DNA of 6,938 nt from Betaproteobacteria bacterium (GCA_020061285.1 JAGUYQ010000031.1:1-6938); one strand, 5' to 3'. Positions 1 through 6,528 are shown, counted from the stretch's first letter. The notes: generated from the letters alone by a model not told the origin. Translations and numbers: made by a program.

Positions 1-625
1 CCATGGCGGCCGCCAGGATGAGCAGTAGGAGGATGACGGCGGAGCGTATCTTGTCGTGGGCGTCCGCTTCGTCTGCCGCGACGCGCTTGTTGGCCATTTC
101 CACTACCTGGTCGATGGCCTGGCGGTGTTTTTCGTAGGCGGGTTTCATGGTTTCAAGGGCGGCGCGGGCGGCGTCCTGGTCGCCCCGCTCCAGGGCCGGA
201 ATGAATTGGTCGAAGGCGATGCGGTAGAATTCCGCCGCCGGTTCGTGGGCCTTGGTGAGGAATTGGGCCTTCAACGCGTCGTCCAGGTCCTCCTTGCCCC
301 AGTATTCGTGGCGGGTGTCGTAGTCCTTCTTGAGGAGCTTCATGCGCTCGATCAGCGCCGGGTGCGCCGCCGGCGGCGTGGTTTCCGCCTGGAGCGCCAC
401 CAGGTAGGACTCGATAATGTATTCGGGGGGCGGCAGGATGTCCGCCACCAGGTCCTTGCCCTGGACGATGCGCTGGTAGAGGGGGCCGTTGACCTTGAGG
501 TCGCTCAGGGTCTTGAAGGACCACAGGCCGTAGGCGAGGAAGCCCACGGCGCAAATGGCGATGAGCACGGCAAAACGCTGCGACAGTTTCAGGTTGTGAA
601 GAAACGGGCGTTGGGGAGCTTTCAT
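1..625 (-). CDS. Probable methyl-accepting chemotaxis protein, N-terminal part (truncated by window edge)
   Basis: The first 208 residues are visible; the gene continues beyond base 1. A basic N-terminus is followed by a hydrophobic helix at about residues 18-36. A largely helical, charged periplasmic segment (about 37-193) comes next, then the start of a second membrane helix (VILLLLILAAAM, from about 196). This TM-periplasmic helical bundle-TM layout is that of chemoreceptors. The stretch around residues 57-76, containing the motif DILPPPEYIIESYL, resembles sensor domains I associate with proteobacterial MCPs. HAMP and methyl-accepting signalling domains would lie outside the window, so a sensor histidine kinase or GGDEF protein cannot be excluded. 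I chose the ATG at 623-625 because GAAGGA lies 8 bases upstream; in-frame ATGs at 629-631 and 632-634 sit too close to that Shine-Dalgarno sequence. It has its own leader and is not obviously in the moeB operon. Confidence 0.72.
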   Translation of the reverse strand, partial: MKAPQRPFLHNLKLSQRFAVLIAICAVGFLAYGLWSFKTLSDLKVNGPLYQRIVQGKDLVADILPPPEYIIESYLVALQAETTPPAAHPALIERMKLLKKDYDTRHEYWGKEDLDDALKAQFLTKAHEPAAEFYRIAFDQFIPALERGDQDAARAALETMKPAYEKHRQAIDQVVEMANKRVAADEADAHDKIRSAVILLLLILAAAM

Positions 626-704
626 TGACATCATCCTTCGATTCGGTCTTGTTGGTTTTATCCGGTTCTGCCTGTTCTACGCCGGCGCTTAGGTCGTTAC
701 ATGG

Positions 705-721
705 TGCTAGGGATGTTCCAA
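705..721 (-). promoter_or_regulatory. Possible sigma-54 (-24/-12) promoter for the chemoreceptor gene
   Basis: On the minus strand the sequence TTGGAACATCCCTAGCA has the GG and GC dinucleotides exactly 10 bases apart, as sigma-54 promoters require. It matches most of the consensus YTGGCACG-N4-TTGCW. Transcription would start about 70 bases before the ATG at 625. No good sigma-70 pair is seen in the same leader. A match of this quality can arise by chance, so this is a candidate only. Confidence 0.3.
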
Positions 722-837
722 GGGGGTTAGGTCAACCCAATCAAGCAAGCAATATTTGTTCCGCTTAAGGGAGCGCCGCCCAGCCGCGTTCCGCCGCGTT
801 TTCGAGGGGAGGGGGGCGGGTGCCGCAGGGGGGATTG

Positions 838-864
838 GAGAAAAATTCGCACCAAATGGGTGCG
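838..864 (-). terminator. Intrinsic terminator downstream of moeB
   Basis: Read on the minus strand, a 6-bp perfect stem (CGCACC at 864-859 with GGTGCG at 853-848) with a 5-base loop is followed directly by AATTTTTC. It begins 14 bases after the moeB stop codon, which is where a rho-independent terminator for this gene would be expected. It would also insulate the chemoreceptor gene downstream. Confidence 0.72.
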
Positions 865-878
865 CAGGGCGGGGCCGT

Positions 879-1631
879 TTACGCCGATGGGGCGCACACC
901 GGGCAGGCGGGGTCTCTGGCGAGCTTGATGGAACGCCATTCCATGCGCAGGCCGTCGAGCAGCAGCAGCCGCCCGGCGAGGCTTTCTCCCACCCCCGCCA
1001 GCAGTTTCAAGGCTTCCGCCGCCTGCACCGAGCCGATGATGCCCACCAGGGGGGCGAACACCCCCAGGGTGGCGCATCGCTCCTCCTCGTGCTCCGCCTG
1101 TTCGGGGAACAGGCAGTGGTAGCAGGGGCTGTCGGGACGGCGCAGGTCGAATACCGTCACCTGGCCGTCGAAGCGCACTGCCGCCCCGGACACCAGGGGC
1201 TTTCGATGTTTGACGCAGGCCCGGTTGACCGCATGGCGGGTGGCGAAGTTGTCGCTGGCGTCGAGGACGATGTCGGCCTGGCCCACCCGGTGTTCCAGTT
1301 CCGCGCCTTGCAGCCGCTGGGGCAGGGCCGCGACGCGGACCTCCGGATTGATGGCGGCGACGGCACGCTCCACGGAGGCCGCCTTGTTGGTGCCGAGGGA
1401 ATGGGTGGTGTGGGCGATCTGCCGTTGCAGGTTGGTGAGGTCCACGCTGTCGTCGTCGCACACGGTGAGGGTGCCCACCCCGGCCGAGGCGAGATACAGG
1501 GATACCGGCGAACCCAGGCCGCCGGCGCCGATCACCAGGGCGTGGGCGGCGAGCAGCTTCTCCTGGCCCTCGATGCCGATCTGGGGCAGGAGGATGTGGC
1601 GGCTGTAGCGCAGCAGTTGGTTGTCGTCCAT
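879..1631 (-). CDS. moeB: MoeB/ThiF-family adenylyltransferase (E1-like, molybdopterin-synthase activating)
   Basis: This 250-residue protein has the length and full motif set of MoeB/ThiF. Family members use ATP to adenylate the C-terminal Gly-Gly of a ubiquitin-like sulfur carrier (MoaD for molybdopterin, ThiS for thiazole) in the cytoplasm. Visible features are the N-terminal RYSRHILLPQIG signature (8-19), the nucleotide-binding GAGGLGS loop (35-41), NLQRQ (67-71) with the adenylate-contacting arginine, and the DASDNFATR motif (124-132) with the Mg-binding aspartate. A cysteine at 186 in RCATLGVFAP matches the conserved crossover-loop cysteine. Two CxxC pairs (C170/C173 and C243/C246) form the structural zinc site. 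No rhodanese domain is fused, so it is the short bacterial type. MoeB, ThiF and HesA cannot be separated firmly by sequence alone, and no moa or thi gene is in the window. It lies 90 bases after ctpA, beyond a terminator, so it may have its own promoter or depend on readthrough. Confidence 0.88.
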   Translation of the reverse strand: MDDNQLLRYSRHILLPQIGIEGQEKLLAAHALVIGAGGLGSPVSLYLASAGVGTLTVCDDDSVDLTNLQRQIAHTTHSLGTNKAASVERAVAAINPEVRVAALPQRLQGAELEHRVGQADIVLDASDNFATRHAVNRACVKHRKPLVSGAAVRFDGQVTVFDLRRPDSPCYHCLFPEQAEHEEERCATLGVFAPLVGIIGSVQAAEALKLLAGVGESLAGRLLLLDGLRMEWRSIKLARDPACPVCAPSA

Positions 1632-1670
1632 CGGCCTAGCTTACTTCGAATCGTTGCCGCCCGGAAGGAC

Positions 1671-1701
1671 GGAAAGAAAACGGCCGCCCCAAGGGCGGCC
1701 G
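1671..1701 (-). terminator. Intrinsic terminator after ctpA
   Basis: On the minus strand a perfect 9-bp GC-only stem (CGGCCGCCC at 1701-1693 pairing with GGGCGGCCG at 1689-1681) with a 3-base loop is followed by TTTTCTTTCC. It starts 20 bases past the ctpA stop. This is a strong rho-independent terminator shape and marks the likely end of the gpmI-envC-ctpA transcript, although some readthrough into moeB is possible. Confidence 0.82.
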
Positions 1702-1721
1702 CGGCGCGGAAAGGCGAGCGC

Positions 1722-3113
1722 TTATTTCTGCTGCTGGATGATTTGCAGGCCTTTCAGCAGGTTGATCGCCTGGTTGAGCTGGTAGTCGCTCTTGGAGGCC
1801 AGTTCCGGCTTGCCGTCGGCCTTGCCGCGCTTGTCCTTGGCCTTGTCCGATTTGCTCTCGGCGGGCGGCGTTTTGTCCTCCGTGTCCTTGCCGTTGCCCA
1901 AGTGGCGCTCCAGGTCGGCTTCGCGGATGCCGGGGCCCTGGTCGATACCGTTGAGGGTGGCGTCTTCCACCGTGATGTCGGGGGTGATGCCCTTGGCCTG
2001 GATGGAACGGCCGTTGGGGGTGAAGTAGCGGGCCGTGGTGAGCTTGATGGCGGTGCCGTTTCCCAGGGGCAGCACGGTCTGCACCGAGCCCTTGCCGAAG
2101 GTCTGGGTGCCCATGACGATGGCCCGCTTGTGGTCTTGCAGGGCGCCGGAGACGATTTCCGAGGCGGAGGCGGTGCCGCCGTTGACCAGCACTACCAGGG
2201 GAACGGTTTTCACCGCGGCGGGGAGTTTCTTGATGTAATCCTCTTCCCTCGGACCGTGAAGGTAGTATTCCTTGCTGGCGGAAAGGCGCATCTGTGCGTC
2301 CTCGGAGCGGCCCTCGGTGTAAACCACCAGTTGGCCTGGCTTGAGGAAGGCGGCGGACACCGCCACGGCGCCGTTGAGCAGGCCGCCGGGGTCGTTGCGC
2401 AGGTCGAGCACCAGGCCCTTGAGGGGCTCCTTGTTTTCCTTGTAGAGGCCCTCCAGCGCCTTGGCCAGATTTTCGCCGGTGTGCTCCTGGAACTGAGTGA
2501 TGCGGACGTAGCCGTAGCCGGGTTCCGCCAGCTTGGACTTGACGCTTTGGATCTTGATCACGGCGCGGGTGAGGGTGACCACCAGGGGCTTGTTCTCGCC
2601 CTTGCGCAACACGGTGAGGGTGATGGCGGTGCCGGGCTTGCCGCGCATGCGCTTGACCGCCTCGTTGAGGGTCAGGCCCTTCACCGGGGTGTCGTCCAGC
2701 TTGATGATCAGGTCGCCGCTCTTGAGGCCGGCGTGGTAGGCGGGCGTGTCCTCGATGGGGGATACCACCTTGACGAAGCCGTCCTCCATGCCCACTTCGA
2801 TGCCGAGGCCGCCGAATTCGCCCTGGGTGCCGACGCGCAGTTCCTTGAAGGCGTCCGCGTCGAGATAGGCGGAGTGGGGGTCGAGGCCGGACAGCATGCC
2901 GTTGATGGCCTCGGTGATGAGCTTCTTGTCCTCGATGGGTTCGACGTAGTCGCTCTTGATCTTGCCGAACACCTCGGCGAAGGTGCGCGGGTCTTCCACC
3001 GGCAGGGGGCCGGGCGCCGCCTTGTCGGCCACGGCGGAGAGATTGAGGCTCAGCATGACGCCGATCACGGCGCCGAAAGCGATGAGTCCGAACTGTTTGA
3101 ATTTGCCACCCAT
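1722..3113 (-). CDS. ctpA: S41-family carboxyl-terminal processing protease
   Basis: This is a 463-residue periplasmic serine protease of the CtpA/Prc type, which trims or degrades exported proteins from their C-termini; in other bacteria it acts on cell-wall hydrolases and lipoproteins. An uncleaved signal anchor or signal peptide spans about residues 8-29. The conserved DPHSAYLD motif (78-85) and GEFGGLGIEV (98-107) lead into a PDZ domain (about 100-185), which gates substrate entry. The protease core follows with LDLRNDPGGLL (236-246). The catalytic dyad is Ser316 in GGTASASE and Lys341 in GTQTFGKGSVQT, 25 residues apart as in CtpB and Prc, with Gln345 at the usual supporting position. The C-terminus (about 405-442) is a low-complexity Lys/Asp/Ser-rich linker before a short helix. 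The start has GGAG 10 bases upstream. It follows envC by 39 bases, which fits joint control of envelope turnover. In several proteobacteria CtpA needs an outer-membrane lipoprotein partner; none is in view. Confidence 0.93.
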   Translation of the reverse strand: MGGKFKQFGLIAFGAVIGVMLSLNLSAVADKAAPGPLPVEDPRTFAEVFGKIKSDYVEPIEDKKLITEAINGMLSGLDPHSAYLDADAFKELRVGTQGEFGGLGIEVGMEDGFVKVVSPIEDTPAYHAGLKSGDLIIKLDDTPVKGLTLNEAVKRMRGKPGTAITLTVLRKGENKPLVVTLTRAVIKIQSVKSKLAEPGYGYVRITQFQEHTGENLAKALEGLYKENKEPLKGLVLDLRNDPGGLLNGAVAVSAAFLKPGQLVVYTEGRSEDAQMRLSASKEYYLHGPREEDYIKKLPAAVKTVPLVVLVNGGTASASEIVSGALQDHKRAIVMGTQTFGKGSVQTVLPLGNGTAIKLTTARYFTPNGRSIQAKGITPDITVEDATLNGIDQGPGIREADLERHLGNGKDTEDKTPPAESKSDKAKDKRGKADGKPELASKSDYQLNQAINLLKGLQIIQQQK

Positions 3114-3152
3114 GTTTCTGTTGCTCCGGTAGTTCCTGGTAAGTGGTTGCCC

Positions 3153-4349
3153 CTAGCCCCGGCTCAGCCAACTGGACGGATTGACCGGTTTGCTCTGGTA
3201 ACGAAGCTCGAAGTATAACCCCGTTTGCGGAATGCCGCCGCTGTTCCCGACAGAAGCGATATTTTCACCCATTTTCACCGCATCCCCTTCCTGCTTGTAA
3301 AGGGATTCGGCGTTGGCGTAGAGGCTCATGAAGCCGGCGCCGTGATCGACGATGATGAGGTTGCCGAAGCCGCGCATCCAGTCGGCGAACACCACCTTTC
3401 CCGGCGCCACCGCCTTCACCGGCGCCCCTTCCTTCGCCCGGATGAAGAGGCCTTTCCAGGGTACCCCCGTGTCCTCCCGGGGGGAGCCGAAGCGGCCGGC
3501 CAATTCGCCCTTCACCGGGAAGGGCAGGCGGCCCTTGTATCGCTGGAAGGCGCTGCCGCTGGTGTCCGGTTCGGCCAGCTTCACGGTCGGCGCCGACCTG
3601 CGGGACGATTCGGCGGTAGACCTGCGGGATTTGACCGCGGCCCGGCTCTGGCGTTCCAGGCGTTCCATCAATTGGGTCAGGCGCTGCTCGTCCCGTTGCA
3701 GGCTTTTGATTTCCTTGCGTTGGCTGTCCACTTGTCGCGACAGTTTGGACAGGACGGCGGCCCGTTCCTTCTTGCTGTCGAGGAGAGCCTGCTTCTGCTT
3801 GGTCTGTTCTTCCTTCACCTGGGCCAGTTCTTCCCGTTTCGTCTTGGTGGCCTCGGTGACGTTTTCCAGGGTGTCCAGGTTGTGGCGCATTTTCGTCAGC
3901 AGGTCCGCCTGGGCCCGGTAGATGTAGGAGTAGTAGCGCAGGTTGCGCACCGCCTGGTTGGGGTCCTGCTGGTTGAGGAGCACCTTGAAGGCATCCTGCT
4001 GGCCGCCGCTGGCGTACTGCTGCCGCAGCAGGTTGGCGAACAGCTTTTGTTGCTGGCCGATGGCGCCGCGGGTTTTGCCGGATTGCTGGCGGAGCTGGTC
4101 GAGCCGTTCCTGGATGGCCTCTTCCTGGCGGTCGAGGTTGTGCAGCTTGCGGTTGGTATGGCTGATGGCCAATTCGCTCTGGCGCAGGGCGTCCGCCGCC
4201 TCCTTGTGGGAGGCTTCGGTGGATTTCATTTCCTTCTTCAGGGCGCCGATGCGCTCCCGGACATCCTTCAGCTCCGACTTGGGGCTGGTGGCGGCAAGGC
4301 AGGGCGCGGCCAGCAGCAACAGCAGACCGCAGCCCAGAAGCCGTTTCAT
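3153..4349 (-). CDS. envC: EnvC-like murein hydrolase activator (coiled coil plus degenerate LytM/M23 domain)
   Basis: A 398-residue exported protein of the EnvC family. In E. coli, EnvC is recruited by FtsEX to the septum and activates the amidases AmiA and AmiB. A signal peptide (about 1-19, cleavage near CLA/A) has no proper lipobox. Residues about 22-110 and 150-240 are heptad-rich coiled coil. A basic Ser/Ala-rich linker follows (about 238-270). The LytM/peptidase M23 fold covers about 275-394. The metal ligands of active M23 enzymes appear replaced: Trp298 and Phe302 stand where HxxxD is expected, Asn346 in SLYAN where YAH is usual, and Tyr379 in GLYFELR where HxH is expected. It should therefore be an activator, not a hydrolase. 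The ATG at 4349 was chosen because it begins the signal peptide and lies 2 bases after the gpmI stop, implying translational coupling; an in-frame extension to 4712 would only read through gpmI in another frame. Confidence 0.9.
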   Translation of the reverse strand: MKRLLGCGLLLLLAAPCLAATSPKSELKDVRERIGALKKEMKSTEASHKEAADALRQSELAISHTNRKLHNLDRQEEAIQERLDQLRQQSGKTRGAIGQQQKLFANLLRQQYASGGQQDAFKVLLNQQDPNQAVRNLRYYSYIYRAQADLLTKMRHNLDTLENVTEATKTKREELAQVKEEQTKQKQALLDSKKERAAVLSKLSRQVDSQRKEIKSLQRDEQRLTQLMERLERQSRAAVKSRRSTAESSRRSAPTVKLAEPDTSGSAFQRYKGRLPFPVKGELAGRFGSPREDTGVPWKGLFIRAKEGAPVKAVAPGKVVFADWMRGFGNLIIVDHGAGFMSLYANAESLYKQEGDAVKMGENIASVGNSGGIPQTGLYFELRYQSKPVNPSSWLSRG

Positions 4350-4351
4350 GG

Positions 4352-5896
4352 CTATTCGAATTCGATCAGCGGCTCGCCGGTCATTTCCGGCGGCTGCTTG
4401 AGGCCCATCATCTTCAGCAGGGTGGGGGCGACGTCTTCCAGTGCGCCGCTGCCCGGCGGGGCGAGCTTGGCCGGACGGCCGATGTAGAGGAAGGGGACGG
4501 GGTACATGGTATGGGCGGTGTGGGCGTCGTGGCTGGCCTCGTCGTACATCTTCTCGGCGTTGCCGTGGTCGGCGGTCACCAGCACTTCGCCGCCGGTCTC
4601 CCGCATGGCCGTCACCACCCGGCCGAGGCATTCGTCCAGGACTTCCACCGCCTTGACGGCCGCTTCCATGATACCGGTGTGGCCCACCATGTCGCCGTTG
4701 GCGTAGTTGCACACGATGGCGTCGTACTTCTCGCTCTTGATCGCCTCCACCAGCTTGTCGGTGACCTCAAAGGCGCTCATTTCCGGCTTGAGGTCGTAGG
4801 TGGCGACGTGGGGCGATTGCACCAGGATGCGGTCCTCGCCCTGGACCGGGGTTTCCTCGCCGCCGTTGAAAAAGAAGGTGACGTGGGCGTATTTCTCGGT
4901 TTCGGCGATGCGCAACTGGTGCAGGCCGAGCTTCGACAGGTATTCGCCGAAGCCGTTGCGGATGCGCTCCGGCGGAAAGGCCGAAGGCACGTTGAAGTCG
5001 TCGCTGTAGCTGGTGAGGGTGATGAAGTCCGCCAGTTTCGGTGCTGTTTGGCGGGTGAAGCCGGTGAAGCCGGGTTCGATGAAGGCGCGGGTGATTTCCC
5101 GCGCCCGGTCGGCGCGGAAATTCATGAACACCACCACGTCGTTGTCCCGGATGCGGACCGGCTCTTCCCCCTCGGGGACGACCAGGGTCGGCTTGACGAA
5201 TTCGTCGTTCTCGCCCCGCTCGTAGGCCTGCCGCAAGCCTTCCAGGGCGCTGGCGGCGGTGAATTCGGCCTGGCCCAGGGTCATGGCGTCGTAGGATTGC
5301 TTCACCCGGTCCCAGCGCTTGTCCCGGTCCATGACGTAGTAGCGGCCGCAAATAGTGGCGATTTTCCCTACTCCCAGTTCGGCGCACTTGTCCTCGGCCT
5401 TGCGGAGGTAGGCTTCGGCGGAGCGTGGAGGGGTGTCGCGGCCGTCGAGGAAGGCGTGCAGGTAAACCTGCTTCAGCCCGGCATGGGCGGCCATCGCCAT
5501 CATGGCGTAGATGTGGCTGTCCAGGCTGTGCACGCCGCCGTCGGAAAGGAGGCCGAAAATGTGCAGTGCGGACTGGTTGTCCTTGGCGGCGTTGACGGCG
5601 CGCGCCAGGGCCAGGTTGTGCTCGAAGTCGCCGTGCTCGATGGCGAGGTTGATGCGGGTCAGGTCCTGGTACACTACCCTGCCGGCGCCGATGTTGAGGT
5701 GGCCCACCTCGGAATTGCCCATCTGGCCCGACGGCAGGCCCACGGCGGCTTCCGATGTCTGGATGGTGGTATGGGGGTAGGCGTTCCAAAGGCGGTCCCA
5801 GTTGGGTTTGCGGGCCTTCAGAATGGCGTTGTCTTCGCCGTCGGGACGGTAACCGAAGCCGTCCAGAATGATCAACAGGACTGGAGTGACGTTCAT
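4352..5896 (-). CDS. gpmI: 2,3-bisphosphoglycerate-independent phosphoglycerate mutase
   Basis: This 514-residue cytoplasmic enzyme interconverts 3- and 2-phosphoglycerate in glycolysis/gluconeogenesis through a phosphoserine intermediate, using two Mn ions. Its length is typical of iPGM. The N-terminal LLIILDGFGYR has metal ligand Asp12. GQMGNSEVGHLNIGAGR carries the nucleophile Ser62. The second half of the bimetal site is intact: Asp402 and His406 in NGDMVGHTG, Asp443-His444 in TADHGNAE, and His462 in the SHDAHTAHT segment. The substrate-binding DGRDTPP motif is present in the middle (phosphotransferase domain insert). The ATG at 5896 fits the family start (MNVTPVLLIILDGFG); an upstream GTG at 5944 would add a 16-residue unconserved extension. 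Its Shine-Dalgarno is weak. It is the first gene of the gpmI-envC-ctpA operon, divergent from the arsR-type gene. Confidence 0.95.
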   Translation of the reverse strand: MNVTPVLLIILDGFGYRPDGEDNAILKARKPNWDRLWNAYPHTTIQTSEAAVGLPSGQMGNSEVGHLNIGAGRVVYQDLTRINLAIEHGDFEHNLALARAVNAAKDNQSALHIFGLLSDGGVHSLDSHIYAMMAMAAHAGLKQVYLHAFLDGRDTPPRSAEAYLRKAEDKCAELGVGKIATICGRYYVMDRDKRWDRVKQSYDAMTLGQAEFTAASALEGLRQAYERGENDEFVKPTLVVPEGEEPVRIRDNDVVVFMNFRADRAREITRAFIEPGFTGFTRQTAPKLADFITLTSYSDDFNVPSAFPPERIRNGFGEYLSKLGLHQLRIAETEKYAHVTFFFNGGEETPVQGEDRILVQSPHVATYDLKPEMSAFEVTDKLVEAIKSEKYDAIVCNYANGDMVGHTGIMEAAVKAVEVLDECLGRVVTAMRETGGEVLVTADHGNAEKMYDEASHDAHTAHTMYPVPFLYIGRPAKLAPPGSGALEDVAPTLLKMMGLKQPPEMTGEPLIEFE

Positions 5897-6079
5897 TTGC
5901 TTTATATTATGCGGCACTTCCACCCTCGGGGGAAGCCCGTACACCTTTCAAATTCTTGTTTCTGTACTCGCTTATAGTATTATTTTATTACGTTTTAATA
6001 TGCCGCGCGCCGAGACTTTTATAAATATTTAGAATTAGTCTTCAGGCGAAAGCCGTGCGTGGTTTTTCGAGGGGTTGGA
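5897..6079. promoter_or_regulatory. AT-rich divergent intergenic region between gpmI and the arsR-type gene
   Basis: The part at about 5944-6036 is strikingly AT-rich against GC-rich neighbours, and must hold the promoters for both divergent genes. Candidate -10 boxes on the minus strand are TACTAT (5979-5974) and CATAAT (5911-5906); the latter lies so close to the gpmI ATG that it would give an almost leaderless transcript. On the plus strand TATAAA (6020-6025) or TAGAAT (6030-6035) could serve the regulator gene. None has a convincing -35 partner. An imperfect operator-like repeat lies at 5980-6003. Confidence 0.5.
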
Positions 6080-6412
6080 ATGGACGGCGTTGACATGGAT
6101 TTGGAAGAAGTGGAACTGATAGACCGGGACGATCACATCGAGCAGGCTTCGCGGGCCATGAAGGCCATGTCCCATCCCTTGCGGCTGAAAATCCTGTGCG
6201 TCCTGGGGGACCGGGAAATCAGCGTCCAGGATATCGTCGAAAGCGTGGGCACCACCCAGAGCAACATTTCCCAGCACTTGGCTATACTGCGGGACAAGGG
6301 GGTGCTGCGCACGCGCAAGGACGCCAACCGCGTTTACTACCGGGTCGGCGACCCGCGCACGCTGAAGCTCATCAGCATGATGCGGGACGTGTTCTGCGGT
6401 TTCGCCAAGTAA
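6080..6412 (+). CDS. ArsR/SmtB-family winged-helix repressor, probable dithiol (persulfide/redox) sensor
   Basis: This 110-residue protein has the usual ArsR length and fold. AMSHPLRLKILCVLGD (about 29-44) leads into helix-turn-helix ISVQDIVESVGTTQSNISQHLAILRDKGVL (47-76), then the beta-wing TRKDANRVYYRVGD (78-91) and a C-terminal dimerisation helix. The metal motif ELCVCD of arsenic/cadmium sensors is absent, and no clear zinc-type Asp/His site is seen in the last helix. The only cysteines are C40 in helix 2 and C106 near the C-terminus, 66 apart. That equals the spacing of reactive cysteines in SqrR (41/107), BigR (42/108) and HlyU (38/104), members that respond to sulfur species or oxidants. 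The ATG at 6080 was chosen because GAGGGG lies 5 bases upstream; a GTG at 6059 has no such site. It precedes an RND adaptor gene and probably represses it. Sensing chemistry is inferred. Confidence 0.88.
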   Translation: MDGVDMDLEEVELIDRDDHIEQASRAMKAMSHPLRLKILCVLGDREISVQDIVESVGTTQSNISQHLAILRDKGVLRTRKDANRVYYRVGDPRTLKLISMMRDVFCGFAK

Positions 6413-6424
6413 GCCGGCGTTTTT
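6397..6424 (+). terminator. Possible weak terminator at the end of the arsR-type gene
   Basis: CGGTTT (6397-6402) can pair with AAGCCG (6411-6416), with one G-U pair and an 8-base loop. A short GCG and five T residues (6420-6424) follow. The hairpin overlaps the stop codon and is not strong, so termination may be partial. Confidence 0.3.
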
Positions 6425-6499
6425 CCTCTTCTGAGTTTCTAAAATCCGTTCCGGTTGTGTCGTTCTCGATGCGGCCGGGGCCGGAAATGCCTTAGCGTA

Positions 6500-6528
6500 T
6501 TGCTCGGAAACATATATTAGGTTATTCT
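6500..6528 (+). promoter_or_regulatory. Candidate sigma-70 promoter of the RND adaptor gene
   Basis: TTGCTC (6500-6505) and TATTCT (6523-6528) are 17 bases apart and resemble -35 and -10 elements (4 of 6 each). The -10 falls inside the inverted repeat at 6512-6535, so a protein bound there would block RNA polymerase. Shifted -10 choices within the same AT-rich stretch are possible. The adaptor start codon is about 35 bases downstream. Confidence 0.45.

Noticed and set aside
1..14. Restriction-site-like sequence (NcoI and NotI sites) suggesting a vector junction
   Set aside because: It translates on the minus strand as the continuing Ala-rich membrane helix of the chemoreceptor, so it is native coding sequence.
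637..656. FliA (sigma-28) promoter for the chemoreceptor gene on the minus strand
   Set aside because: A TAAA followed by CCGAATCG is present but the spacing is far too short for the sigma-28 consensus.
724..738. Short inverted repeat GGGTT/AACCC upstream of the chemoreceptor gene
   Set aside because: Five-base arms are expected by chance at this frequency and there is no neighbouring regulator to link it to.
756..3218. An 820-codon open frame on the plus strand antisense to moeB and ctpA
   Set aside because: It runs opposite two well-supported genes, crosses both terminators, and its translation is Gly/Ala/Val/His-rich without any recognisable domain. It is a high-GC antisense shadow.
4350..4712. 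Upstream extension of envC by 121 codons
   Set aside because: The extension overlaps gpmI out of frame and reads as Arg/Gly/Pro-rich noise; a proper signal peptide begins at 4349.
4511..5977. A 488-codon open frame on the plus strand antisense to gpmI
   Set aside because: gpmI on the other strand has every catalytic motif; the antisense product resembles no family and has the same shadow composition.
6059..6079. GTG at 6059 as start of the ArsR-family gene
   Set aside because: It would add seven residues with no Shine-Dalgarno before them, while GAGGGG precedes the ATG at 6080.
6080..6412. Naming the regulator arsR (arsenic repressor)
   Set aside because: The ELCVCD metal motif is missing and no ars genes are nearby; only family membership is supported.
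6413..6511. GC-rich hairpin around 6472-6483 as a second terminator
   Set aside because: The stem has only 4-5 bp with a tiny loop and no T-tract after it. Nothing else in this stretch looks like a gene or RNA.
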